Source of the DNA: JABDJX01 sp039942715
GTDB lineage: Bacteria > Pseudomonadota > Alphaproteobacteria > Rhodobacterales > Rhodobacteraceae
DNA: 64,000 nt
Direction: 5' to 3'
NCBI GenBank assembly: GCA_039942715.1
Contig: JBDVBY010000006.1
Coordinates: forward strand, 1 to 64,000
The position numbers and the translations under genes were made by a program. Shown piece after piece: positions 53,974 through 63,003 of the stretch. Within the stretch, counting starts at the first letter, position 1. Every line of letters begins with the position of its first letter. Below the pieces are notes generated by a model. That model searched no databases. It had not been told where the DNA came from and saw only the letters and a program-made list of their open reading frames with translations.

Positions 53974-55107
53974 ATGGCCAACAATAATGGCGGACCCTGG
54001 GGCGGCGGAAATTCCGGCGGCAATGGCGGCGGCAACGATGATGACCGCAGACCTGGCAGACCCACCGGGCAAGACGGACCGCAGATCCCAGAAATCGACG
54101 AGATCATGAAAAAAGGTCAGGAGCAGCTGAAAGTGCTGATGGGCGGTCGCGGAGGCGGCAATCCAAATGGCCCTGACGGCGGCGGCGATGGCCCGCGCCT
54201 GACCAAAGGCACCCTTGGCCTTGGCGCGCTTATCGCGCTTGGTTTGTGGGCGTTCACCTCGTTTTACACAGTGCGACCCGAAGAACAGTCGGTTGAGCTT
54301 TTCCTTGGGGAGTTTTCCTCCATCGGAAATCCCGGTCTGAACTTTGCGCCTTGGCCAGTCACGACCTACGAGATCGTTCCTGTTACGCGCGAACAATCGC
54401 TTGATATTGGTGTTGGCCGCAATGGCGACGATGGCCTGATGCTCACGACGGATGAAAACATCCTCGACATCGACTTTCAGGTGGTTTGGAACATCAACGA
54501 TCCGGCCAAATTCCTGTTTAACCTACGCGACGGCGAAGACACCGTGCGCGCGGTGGCTGAGTCCGCGATGCGCGAAATTGTGGCGGGCAGCGAATTGGCC
54601 CCCCTCCTCAACCGTGATCGCGGCGTTGTCGCCCAGCGGGCTCAGGAACTGGTGCAGACTACGCTCGACAGCTATGAGGCGGGCATCAATATCATTCGTG
54701 TGAACCTCAACAAAGCCGACCCGCCTCGCGAGGTGATCGACGCCTTCCGCGACGTGCAGGCTGCTGAGCAGGAACGCGACCGTCTTGAACGCCAAGCGGA
54801 TGCCTATGCCAACCGTGTCCTTGCGGGCGCACGTGGTGAAGCCGCGCAGTTGCTGGAACAGGCCGAAGGTTACCGCGCTCGCGTGGTCAATGAGGCCGAA
54901 GGTGAAGCCAGCCGCTTTACCGCCGTTCTGGGTGAATACCAATTGGCCCCCGACGTGACACGCCGTCGTCTTTATATCGAGACGTTGGAAAAGGTTCTTG
55001 GTGACGTTGACAAGATTATTCTGGATGAAGGGGCCGAAGGCGGCCAAGGCGTTGTCCCTTACCTGCCTTTGAACGAGTTGCGCCGTCAGCCAGCGGGAGG
55101 AAACTAA
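53974..55107 (+). CDS. hflK: FtsH protease modulator HflK
   Basis: The 377-residue protein has a Gly/Asn/Asp-rich N-terminus (GGPWGGGNSGGNGGGND), one membrane helix near residues 81-100 (LGALIALGLWAFTSFY), then the SPFH/prohibitin domain. A coiled-coil with Ala/Glu/Arg-rich text closes the protein. With HflC it forms a periplasmic cage around FtsH that limits degradation of membrane proteins. hflC follows after one base. Confidence 0.95.
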   Translation: MANNNGGPWGGGNSGGNGGGNDDDRRPGRPTGQDGPQIPEIDEIMKKGQEQLKVLMGGRGGGNPNGPDGGGDGPRLTKGTLGLGALIALGLWAFTSFYTVRPEEQSVELFLGEFSSIGNPGLNFAPWPVTTYEIVPVTREQSLDIGVGRNGDDGLMLTTDENILDIDFQVVWNINDPAKFLFNLRDGEDTVRAVAESAMREIVAGSELAPLLNRDRGVVAQRAQELVQTTLDSYEAGINIIRVNLNKADPPREVIDAFRDVQAAEQERDRLERQADAYANRVLAGARGEAAQLLEQAEGYRARVVNEAEGEASRFTAVLGEYQLAPDVTRRRLYIETLEKVLGDVDKIILDEGAEGGQGVVPYLPLNELRRQPAGGN

Positions 55108-55108
55108 G

Positions 55109-56008
55109 ATGATCCGTTCTGGAAGCATACTTCTGATCGCAGCCATAGTCGGCGTTGTCGGCGTATTGTCGTCGATCTTTATCGTGGACGAGCGTGAAAA
55201 GGCTCTGGTCCTTCAGTTTGGTCAGATTCGCGATGTAAAAGACGAACCGGGTCTCGCGTTCAAAATCCCGTTCATTCAGGAAGTTGTCCGCTATGATGAC
55301 CGTATTCTGTCAATTGACACGCAGGCGATCGAAGTAACCCCTTCTGATGACCGTCGTTTGGTTGTCGATGCCTTCGCGCGCTATCGAATCTTTGATGTCG
55401 AACGTTTTCGTCAGGCCGTTGGCCCCGGCGGCACGCGATTGGCCGAAGATCGCCTTGACCGTATTTTGATTGCGGAAATTCGCGCGGCACTGGGTTCTGA
55501 AGGGGTCACATCAAACACGATCCTGTCTTCGGAACGCTCTGAATTGATGGACCGCATTCGCGTCCGCGCAGATAGCCAAGCCGCTGCAATTGGCCTTGAT
55601 GTGGTCGACGTGCGTCTGAAACAAACCAACCTGCCCGAGCAAAACCTTGCAGCGACGTTTGAGCGGATGCGCGCAGAGCGTGAACGTGAAGCCACAGACG
55701 AACGTGCACGTGGTGAAGAAGCCGCACAACGCGTGCGTGCACAAGCGGATCGCACCGTGGTCGAATTGGTGTCCGAGGCCAACAAAGACGCCGAGATCGC
55801 CCGTGGTGAAGCCGACGCAGAACGCAACAATATCTTTGCACAAGCGTATGGTGCGGACGAAGATTTCTTCCGCTTCTACCGTTCGCTGACAGCGTACGAA
55901 AATGCGCTAAAAGGCAACAACTCGACACTGGTGATCACACCTGACAGCGAATTCTTCGAGTTCCTCGACGGTGCTGGCCTCAGCAGCTCGGGCGCTGGCA
56001 GTAACTAA
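55109..56008 (+). CDS. hflC: FtsH protease modulator HflC
   Basis: The 299-residue protein has an N-terminal signal-anchor helix (ILLIAAIVGVVGVLSSIFIV) and the SPFH domain (EKALVLQFGQIRDVKDEPGL). A long coiled-coil rich in Glu/Arg/Ala follows (RAEREREATDERARGEEA), with a short acidic/Gly-Ser tail. It partners HflK in the FtsH cage. The two genes and the DUF2065 gene are one operon. Confidence 0.95.
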   Translation: MIRSGSILLIAAIVGVVGVLSSIFIVDEREKALVLQFGQIRDVKDEPGLAFKIPFIQEVVRYDDRILSIDTQAIEVTPSDDRRLVVDAFARYRIFDVERFRQAVGPGGTRLAEDRLDRILIAEIRAALGSEGVTSNTILSSERSELMDRIRVRADSQAAAIGLDVVDVRLKQTNLPEQNLAATFERMRAEREREATDERARGEEAAQRVRAQADRTVVELVSEANKDAEIARGEADAERNNIFAQAYGADEDFFRFYRSLTAYENALKGNNSTLVITPDSEFFEFLDGAGLSSSGAGSN

Positions 56009-56029
56009 AAATTCGAGGGGGACGGCTCA

Positions 56030-56221
56030 TTGGAACTCGTCCTCCTCGGTATCGGCCTTGTCCTTGTTTTTGAAGGGCTGGTCTTCGCCCTTCTGCCAAA
56101 CCGGCTGGAAGAGCTGATAAAAGTCATCTCAGATATGCCAGTCGAAACACGCCGCGCCTTCGGGCTCGCCGCGGTCACCCTCGGGGTTTTACTGGTCTGG
56201 AGCGCCAAGGCGCTCTTTTAA
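56030..56221 (+). CDS. DUF2065 family small membrane protein
   Basis: The 63-residue protein starts at a TTG preceded by GAGGGGGAC. It is nearly all hydrophobic (LVLLGIGLVLVFEGLVFALL and LAAVTLGVLLVWSAKALF) with a short polar loop, giving two membrane helices. DUF2065 genes regularly follow hflKC. Its role is unknown; by context it may support the FtsH-HflKC complex. Confidence 0.82.
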   Translation: MELVLLGIGLVLVFEGLVFALLPNRLEELIKVISDMPVETRRAFGLAAVTLGVLLVWSAKALF

Positions 56222-56254
56222 CGTTTCATCTATTTAGAAATACTCTGGGGAGCG

Positions 56255-56273
56255 CGAGGGGCAACGCCCCTCG
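56255..56273 (+). terminator. Hairpin terminator after the hflKC operon
   Basis: CGAGGGGC and GCCCCTCG form a perfect 8-bp stem with a 3-base loop, followed by TTTCC. It lies 33 bases after the DUF2065 stop and probably ends the hflK-hflC-DUF2065 transcript. It also faces the minus-strand gene at 56312. Confidence 0.65.
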
Positions 56274-56311
56274 TTTCCGCGACGCGCGACAGCGCGGCGC
56301 AATTTACGTAG

Positions 56312-56563
56312 TTAATCCTGTGGTGCTGACGAAATTGCTGCCTTTGGAATATCCGCCCCGGACTCGAATTTGTCCAACAAAGCGTGTCCCTTAAACTCAG
56401 CCTTGCGCATTCGCATCGCTGTAGTGAACGCTTCCTGCAATGTCGGCGACGACGCCCCAAGCTCCTCAGCCATGCGCTTTTCAACCGTATCATCGCCGGT
56501 GCGTTGCAAATATTCACTTGCTCGTTTGGCCAGACCATCGGCCACTTCTTCGATCACACTCAT
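56312..56563 (-). CDS. Conserved small hypothetical protein (83 residues)
   Basis: The sequence MSVIEEVADGLAKRASEYLQ and GDDTVEKRMAEELGASSPTL is acidic and helical, with no membrane segment or signal. GAGG precedes the ATG at good spacing. No family is recognised with certainty. The gene is divergent from the L-serine dehydratase gene and converges on the hflKC operon. Confidence 0.6.
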   Translation of the reverse strand: MSVIEEVADGLAKRASEYLQRTGDDTVEKRMAEELGASSPTLQEAFTTAMRMRKAEFKGHALLDKFESGADIPKAAISSAPQD

Positions 56564-56696
56564 GTGCCAAACCTCATCGCTTTTTCAACTCGCTAAGCAC
56601 AGGATACGGCCAAGTTATGGCAAAGGGCGGGAAATGGCGTGCCGATGTCGTTTGCAGGCTTGCACACTACGCGCGGGTTGGGTCATGACTGGGACC

Positions 56697-58070
56697 ATGT
56701 TTCTAAGCGTTTTTGACATGTTCAAGGTCGGCATCGGCCCCTCTTCGTCCCATACCATGGGCCCGATGGTGGCCGCTGAGCGTTTTCTGGATCAGTTGCG
56801 CGCTTCGCCCTTCTCTGTCGCAGGGCTTGGTGCTTCGCTGCATGGCTCCCTCGCCTTTACCGGCGTCGGACACGCAACCGACCGGGCGGTCATCCTCGGA
56901 TTGGCAGGCCTGAAGCCCGCAACCTATGACGCCGATCAGGCCGAACTTGTGCTGGCAGAAATCTACGCGTCAAAACAGGTCGCGCCCGACGGGCTACCCG
57001 TTCTGCGCTTTGATCCCAAAGCTGATCTGCGATTTGACTATGACGAGGCTCTGCCGGGCCATGCCAACGGGCTCATTTTGCTGGCAAAAGACGCCCAAGG
57101 CGACGTGATCCTGCAGCAGGTCTATTATTCCATCGGTGGCGGCTTTGTTTTGACAGACGATGAGTTGGCCCAAGGGCAAGACAGTGAGGACGGCGCGCCT
57201 GTGCCACATCCTTTCAAATCCGCCAATGAAATGCTGAAGATGTGCAAAACGCAGGCCAAGAGTATTGCCGCGCTAAAGCGCGAAAACGAACTAACGCGCA
57301 TGTCTGCTGAACTTCTGGATAAAGGCATCGCCCGCATCTGGGACGTCATGCGCGCCTGTATGGAGCGCGGTTTAGAAATCGACGGCACGCTTCCCGGAGG
57401 GTTGAACGTTAAGCGTCGCGCGCCTTCGATCATGCGTGCCCTGCAAGCTGAACGCGGGCAAAACCTCACGGCACCCCATGTGATCAACGACTGGATCAGC
57501 GTTTATGCCATGGCCGTGAACGAGGAAAATGCCGCCGGCGGGCAAGTTGTCACCGCCCCCACCAATGGTGCAGCTGGCGTGATCCCGGCCACGATCCGCT
57601 ATTGGCTAGACCATGTTCCGGACGCAGCGCCGTCCAAGCTGGCAGATTTTCTGCTCACCGCTGCTGCGATTGGTGGCCTTGTGAAGTTCAATGCCTCGAT
57701 CTCGGGCGCCGAATGTGGCTGTCAGGCGGAAGTGGGCTCTGCGTCGGCAATGGCGTCTGCGGGCTTGGCAGCGGTTTTGGGCGGCACGCCTGAGCAAGTT
57801 GAAAACGCTGCTGAAATCGCCTTAGAGCACCATTTGGGCATGACCTGTGATCCGGTGAAAGGTCTGGTGCAAGTCCCCTGTATCGAACGCAATGGGCTTG
57901 GTGCGATCAAGGCCGTCTCTGCCGCGTCGCTCGCGTTACGTGGGGATGGCACCCATTTCGTGCCGCTGGATTCTGCGATAGAGACGATGCGCCAAACGGG
58001 TGAAGACATGAGCGCCAAGTACAAAGAAACCGCACTTGGCGGTTTGGCGGTCAACATCCCCAATTGCTGA
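56697..58070 (+). CDS. sdaA: L-serine ammonia-lyase (iron-sulfur dependent)
   Basis: The start MFLSVFDMFKVGIGPSSSHT fits the family's usual N-terminus and gives 457 residues; an ATG twelve bases upstream is possible. The longer open frame overlaps the minus-strand gene and was rejected. The 4Fe-4S ligands are in GAECGCQAEVGSAS and CDPVKGLVQVPC, and the catalytic HTMGP segment is present. It deaminates L-serine to pyruvate. A strong hairpin follows at 58096. Confidence 0.95.
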   Translation: MFLSVFDMFKVGIGPSSSHTMGPMVAAERFLDQLRASPFSVAGLGASLHGSLAFTGVGHATDRAVILGLAGLKPATYDADQAELVLAEIYASKQVAPDGLPVLRFDPKADLRFDYDEALPGHANGLILLAKDAQGDVILQQVYYSIGGGFVLTDDELAQGQDSEDGAPVPHPFKSANEMLKMCKTQAKSIAALKRENELTRMSAELLDKGIARIWDVMRACMERGLEIDGTLPGGLNVKRRAPSIMRALQAERGQNLTAPHVINDWISVYAMAVNEENAAGGQVVTAPTNGAAGVIPATIRYWLDHVPDAAPSKLADFLLTAAAIGGLVKFNASISGAECGCQAEVGSASAMASAGLAAVLGGTPEQVENAAEIALEHHLGMTCDPVKGLVQVPCIERNGLGAIKAVSAASLALRGDGTHFVPLDSAIETMRQTGEDMSAKYKETALGGLAVNIPNC

Positions 58071-58095
58071 TTGCGCTGCCTGCGGCATCGCCTCA

Positions 58096-58118
58096 CTGGA
58101 GGGGTTTCACCCCTCCAG
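58096..58118. terminator. Bidirectional terminator between sdaA and glpX
   Basis: CTGGAGGGG and CCCCTCCAG form a perfect 9-bp stem with a 5-base loop. It lies between the convergent sdaA and glpX genes. Downstream, CCCCAGGATATTTTTGCC is followed by AAAAAGAAGG, which gives a T/A-rich flank on both strands. Confidence 0.75.
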
Positions 58119-58152
58119 ACCACCCCAGGATATTTTTGCCAAAAAGAAGGTC

Positions 58153-59118
<966 letters not shown>

Positions 59119-59258
59119 GAGGGGCTCCTAAGGACTAATTAACGATTGCCCTCTCCTAGACTGCGCAAGGCTCTGCAGGCAAGGCAATCGACGCACAAGG
59201 CGCACCTTGGTGTGCAACTAGTGCTAAGATGTCATGATCTAAAGTGAAAACAGTGCCG

Positions 59259-59813
59259 TCAGCGGCAAACATCCAGCGCGCTTTCAAACAGCACAAAAAG
59301 TCTGCGCGCATCTTCGATCATCTGCTGACCCGCAGCATCGCCTGCGTCCATGCCGGACAAATGCATGCAATGGCCGCGCCACTCATCTTTGTAGTGCGGT
59401 TGCGCGAAATAGGCCCGTGCTTGTCGCACTTGGCGATCCTGCGACATCAACCATTTGCTACGCAAAACCGCTGTGCCAAGCCGTGATCCAAGCACAATGT
59501 GATCCACTGCCAGAACATCATAGGCATATTTGGGCTGCGACAGGCGCAAGATCGGAACGCGCAAAGCCTTTAGATCAAGGTCGATCGCGCGGATAATGTC
59601 GGACAAGTGCGCCTCTTTAATCCGCCCGTCCAAAGGGCATCCTGACATCAAAAGCGCATCAAAGGCCACGCGATGTGCTTGAAGAAATGTCGCCAGACCT
59701 GTGCGGGTCTGAATGTCGAGGATGGCAAATTGAGCATCAACGCGCGCGTGGTCTTCTTGCAAGGCGCTGCGCACATGCTTTCTAAGGCCACCTTGGTTGC
59801 GGTCGTGCAGCAT
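59259..59813 (-). CDS. Biliverdin-producing haem oxygenase-like protein
   Basis: The ATG at 59813 gives 184 residues; a TTG seven codons upstream is possible. The protein is all-helical, and the proximal-His region reads SALQEDHARVDAQFAIL, as in bacterial haem oxygenases of the BphO type. The later part, with LSQPKYAYDVLAVDHIVLGS and LGTAVLRSKWL, matches the distal-helix Gly-rich region GSRLG. It would open haem to biliverdin, carbon monoxide and iron. No bacteriophytochrome is adjacent, so the product may serve a distant photoreceptor or iron supply. Confidence 0.72.
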   Translation of the reverse strand: MLHDRNQGGLRKHVRSALQEDHARVDAQFAILDIQTRTGLATFLQAHRVAFDALLMSGCPLDGRIKEAHLSDIIRAIDLDLKALRVPILRLSQPKYAYDVLAVDHIVLGSRLGTAVLRSKWLMSQDRQVRQARAYFAQPHYKDEWRGHCMHLSGMDAGDAAGQQMIEDARRLFVLFESALDVCR

Positions 59814-60037
59814 TGGACATTCTTTTCCGTGCAAACAGGGTCTCCATTTAACACAACCAACGCGTGTTAGATACGCTGTGTAACAATTTTTAGCTACTTT
59901 TCCCCAAGCACGTACAAAGCTGTCTCAAAGCGTGTGGATCAGCCCCGGAACCACGCCCTTTGAAATCAGCACTTTCGCGCCCGCGCATCGCCCGATATAG
60001 ACGCCACGGTTGAAGGCTGCGGGGCAAAGGGATTCAG

Positions 60038-61330
60038 ATGGCGAACGTGGTGGTTGTTGGCGCCCAGTGGGGCGACGAAGGCAAAGGCAAAATTGTCGAT
60101 TGGCTAAGCGAACGTGCGGATGTGATCGCACGCTTTCAAGGCGGCCACAACGCGGGCCACACGCTGGTGATTGATGGTGAGGTTTACAAGCTGCATGCCC
60201 TGCCCTCAGGCGTGGTGCGCGGCGGCAAGTTAAGTGTCATCGGCAACGGCGTCGTGCTTGATCCGTGGCATTTGATCAAAGAAATAGAAACGATCCGTGC
60301 CCAGGGTGTGCAGATCACGCCCGAAACGCTGATGGTTGCAGAAAACACACCACTTATTCTGCCGCTTCACGGCGAGTTGGACCGTGCGCGCGAGAACCAA
60401 AACTCGGTTGCCAAGATTGGCACCACCGGGCGCGGCATTGGACCCGCTTATGAGGATAAGGTGGGCCGCCGCGTTGTGCGCGTGGCTGATTTGGCGGATC
60501 CGGCGACGCTGGAGAAACGAGTGGATCGTTTACTTGTGCACCATGACGCCTTGCGCCGTGGTTTGGGACTTGAGCCGGTGGATCGCAACGCGCTTTTGAC
60601 GTCATTGCGCGAGATTGCTCCTGCCATTCTTGAATACGCCGCCCCGGTTTGGAAAGTGCTGAACGAAAAGAAAACCCAAGGAAAGCGCATCCTCTTTGAA
60701 GGTGCGCAAGGGGTTCTCCTCGACATTGATTTTGGCACCTACCCGTTTGTGACCTCGTCCAATGTTGTTTCAGGACAGGCCGCAACAGGCACCGGCGTTG
60801 GCCCCGGCTCGATTGATTTCGTCCTTGGCATCGTCAAAGCCTACACCACGCGCGTCGGCGAAGGTCCGTTCCCAACCGAGCTTTTCGATGACGACGGACA
60901 AATGCTCGGCGAGCGTGGGCACGAGTTTGGCACCACCACCGGGCGCAAACGCCGTTGCGGCTGGTTTGATGCAGTTCTGGTGCGCCAGACCTGCGCGACT
61001 TCCGGCGTGAACGGTATTTCGCTGACAAAGTTGGACGTGCTCGATGGGTTTAAAGAGCTGAAAATTTGCGTTGGCTACGATCTTGACGGCGAACGCCTTG
61101 ATTATCTGCCAACAGCCGCAGACCAACAGGCGCGCGTGACACCGATCTATGAAACCATGCCCGGCTGGTCCGAAAGCACTGCGGGCGCGCGCTCTTGGGC
61201 CGAACTTCCAGGTGAGGCGATCAAGTATGTGCGCCGCATTGAAGAGTTGATCAATTGCCCTGTCGCCCTACTTTCCACTAGTCCCGAACGCGAGGACACC
61301 ATCCTTGTCACGGACCCGTTTGCTGATTAA
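60038..61330 (+). CDS. purA: Adenylosuccinate synthase
   Basis: The 430-residue enzyme joins IMP and aspartate with GTP in AMP synthesis. The N-terminus VVVGAQWGDEGKGKIVDWLS and RFQGGHNAGHTLVIDG are diagnostic, as are TTGRGIGPAYEDK and VGVGEGPFPTEL (here RVGEGPFPTELF). Length is normal. The DUF2842 gene begins in the last base of its stop (TAATGG). Confidence 0.97.
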   Translation: MANVVVVGAQWGDEGKGKIVDWLSERADVIARFQGGHNAGHTLVIDGEVYKLHALPSGVVRGGKLSVIGNGVVLDPWHLIKEIETIRAQGVQITPETLMVAENTPLILPLHGELDRARENQNSVAKIGTTGRGIGPAYEDKVGRRVVRVADLADPATLEKRVDRLLVHHDALRRGLGLEPVDRNALLTSLREIAPAILEYAAPVWKVLNEKKTQGKRILFEGAQGVLLDIDFGTYPFVTSSNVVSGQAATGTGVGPGSIDFVLGIVKAYTTRVGEGPFPTELFDDDGQMLGERGHEFGTTTGRKRRCGWFDAVLVRQTCATSGVNGISLTKLDVLDGFKELKICVGYDLDGERLDYLPTAADQQARVTPIYETMPGWSESTAGARSWAELPGEAIKYVRRIEELINCPVALLSTSPEREDTILVTDPFAD

Positions 61331-61557
61331 TGGCCCTATCATACAAAGCCCGCCGACGTCTGTCCTTGCTGATCCTTCTGGTCGGCCTGCCGCTTTATAT
61401 TGTTGCGGCAGTCACGGTGATCAACTTGTTTGATCAACCGCCGTTCCTGATTGAGCTGATCATTTATATCGTCCTTGGGATCGTTTGGGCCTTGCCGTTC
61501 AAGGCCGTGTTCAAAGGCGTTGGCAAAGCAGACCCGGACCAGCCGCCGCAACAATAG
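61330..61557 (+). CDS. DUF2842 domain-containing small membrane protein
   Basis: The 75-residue protein has two membrane helices (LSLLILLVGLPLYIVAAVTV and ELIIYIVLGIVWALPFKAVF) with a basic N-terminus. DUF2842 proteins are common in alphaproteobacteria and often lie after purA. Function is unknown. Confidence 0.8.
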   Translation: MALSYKARRRLSLLILLVGLPLYIVAAVTVINLFDQPPFLIELIIYIVLGIVWALPFKAVFKGVGKADPDQPPQQ

Positions 61558-61647
61558 CGGGGCTTCGCCCATCACGAAATTGTCGGTTCTGACCGAGAGG
61601 TTTCCAGAATATCGTTGAACGGAAAACCTTAAGGGGAGAACCAAGAC

Positions 61648-62088
61648 ATGAAATCGATTCTAATTGCAGGACTTTTGACCATGGCAAGCGCGACCGCTTC
61701 ATTCGCCGAATATATTGACGTGAAAGCCAACGGAACAGTTGCTGAAACAGCTGACAAGTTGGCGGCAGCTGTAGAAAAGGCAGGCGCTAAGGTCTTTGCA
61801 CGCGTCCCCCACTCCAAAGGTGCGATGAGCGTCGAAATGGAACTACAGGACGCTGAGCTGGTGATCTTCGGCAATCCAAAGTTGGGAACACCAGCACTTC
61901 AGCAAGACATCCGCGCAGGCCTTGTTCTTCCGTTGCGCGTACTGGTGCATGACGTCGATGGTCAGACAATGCTGACGTATGAGAGCGTGGACTCGATGTT
62001 TGAGGGCATGGACATTGCCGATGACGCCGCTTTCCGCGGCGCCATGACCGGCGCTTTGGGCAAGCTGACTGGCGCTGCGGCGCAGTAG
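61648..62088 (+). CDS. Secreted DUF302 domain protein
   Basis: The 146-residue protein has a signal peptide (MKSILIAGLLTMASATASFA) and a DUF302 domain. Conserved text includes AGAKVFARVPHSKGAMSVEM, ELVIFGNPKLGTPALQQD, LVLPLRVLVHDV. AAGGGGAGAA precedes the ATG. It is probably periplasmic. DUF302 domains bind small ligands of unknown kind, and no partner is visible here. Confidence 0.8.
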   Translation: MKSILIAGLLTMASATASFAEYIDVKANGTVAETADKLAAAVEKAGAKVFARVPHSKGAMSVEMELQDAELVIFGNPKLGTPALQQDIRAGLVLPLRVLVHDVDGQTMLTYESVDSMFEGMDIADDAAFRGAMTGALGKLTGAAAQ

Positions 62089-62169
62089 CGTGCCTTTTGC
62101 ACGATTGACTTAAACTGCGGTCCACCCATACCATTCGTACACGAATGACCTTTCCGATAGGAGACTTGG

Positions 62170-63003
62170 GTGGCCGCGGACTATTTCGCCCCGCTAGACT
62201 TGGACGACGCGCTTGATGTGATGCGCGCGCAAAGCCCTTTGATCGTGGCCGGCGGAACGGATTTTTTCCCCGCGCGTGGACGCGATCCCATCACCCAGCC
62301 TATTCTGGACATCACTCGCATCGCAGCACTGTGTGGTATTGCGTGGCAAGACGACTGGCTCCGCATTGGTGCCGCCGCGACATGGAGCGATGTAATCCGC
62401 GCCGATCTGCCGTCTGCATTTGATGCACTCAAAGCGGCTGCGCGCGAAGTTGGCAGCATTCAAATCCAGAACGCGGGCACTGTGGCCGGCAATCTGTGCA
62501 ATGCTTCCCCCGCCGCTGATGGCGTACCTCCACTTTTGTCATTGGACGCCGAAGTCGAATTGGCGTCGGCCGCCGGTACGCGCCGTATGGGGTTGGACGC
62601 CTTTATTTTGGGCCCGCGCCAAACGGCTCTTGAAACCGGCGAACTGCTAGCAGCGCTGCACATCCCGCGCCCGCCCAAGCACACAACATCGGCTTTCGAA
62701 AAACTGGGCGCGCGGAAGTATTTGGTGATCTCCATCACCATGACGGCGGTGATTGTCGGTTTGGACGATCAAGGCCTGATCAATGTTGCCCGTGTTGCTG
62801 TTGGCTCTTGTGCGCCAGTTGCCAAACGATTGCGCGCGCTTGAGGCCGAGATGATCGGCAAGCGCCCGGGCGACGTGGTGGTGACCTCAGTGCACTTAAG
62901 CGACCTTTCCCCAATCACCGATGTGCGCGCTGATGACGCCTATCGCCTTGAAGCTGTCCCGCACCAAATCGCCCGCGCCATAAGGTCTGCAACAGATGGA
63001 TAA
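62170..63003 (+). CDS. Molybdenum hydroxylase FAD-binding subunit (CoxM/XdhB type)
   Basis: The 277-residue protein starts at a GTG. It has the FAD motif LIVAGGTDFFPARGRD and a second flavin loop, QNAGTVAGNLCNASPAADGV, followed by the C-terminal ligand domain. It passes electrons from the 2Fe-2S centres to a final acceptor. The next gene overlaps it by eight bases and encodes the FeS-molybdenum part, so this is a two-gene enzyme. A C-terminal cluster (FEKLGARKYLVISITMTA) is typical of this subunit. Confidence 0.88.
   Translation: MAADYFAPLDLDDALDVMRAQSPLIVAGGTDFFPARGRDPITQPILDITRIAALCGIAWQDDWLRIGAAATWSDVIRADLPSAFDALKAAAREVGSIQIQNAGTVAGNLCNASPAADGVPPLLSLDAEVELASAAGTRRMGLDAFILGPRQTALETGELLAALHIPRPPKHTTSAFEKLGARKYLVISITMTAVIVGLDDQGLINVARVAVGSCAPVAKRLRALEAEMIGKRPGDVVVTSVHLSDLSPITDVRADDAYRLEAVPHQIARAIRSATDG

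Noticed and set aside
56370..56696. N-terminal extension of the L-serine dehydratase frame
   Set aside because: It overlaps the minus-strand gene at 56312-56563 and the family begins at MFLSVFDMF; the extension shows no conserved text.
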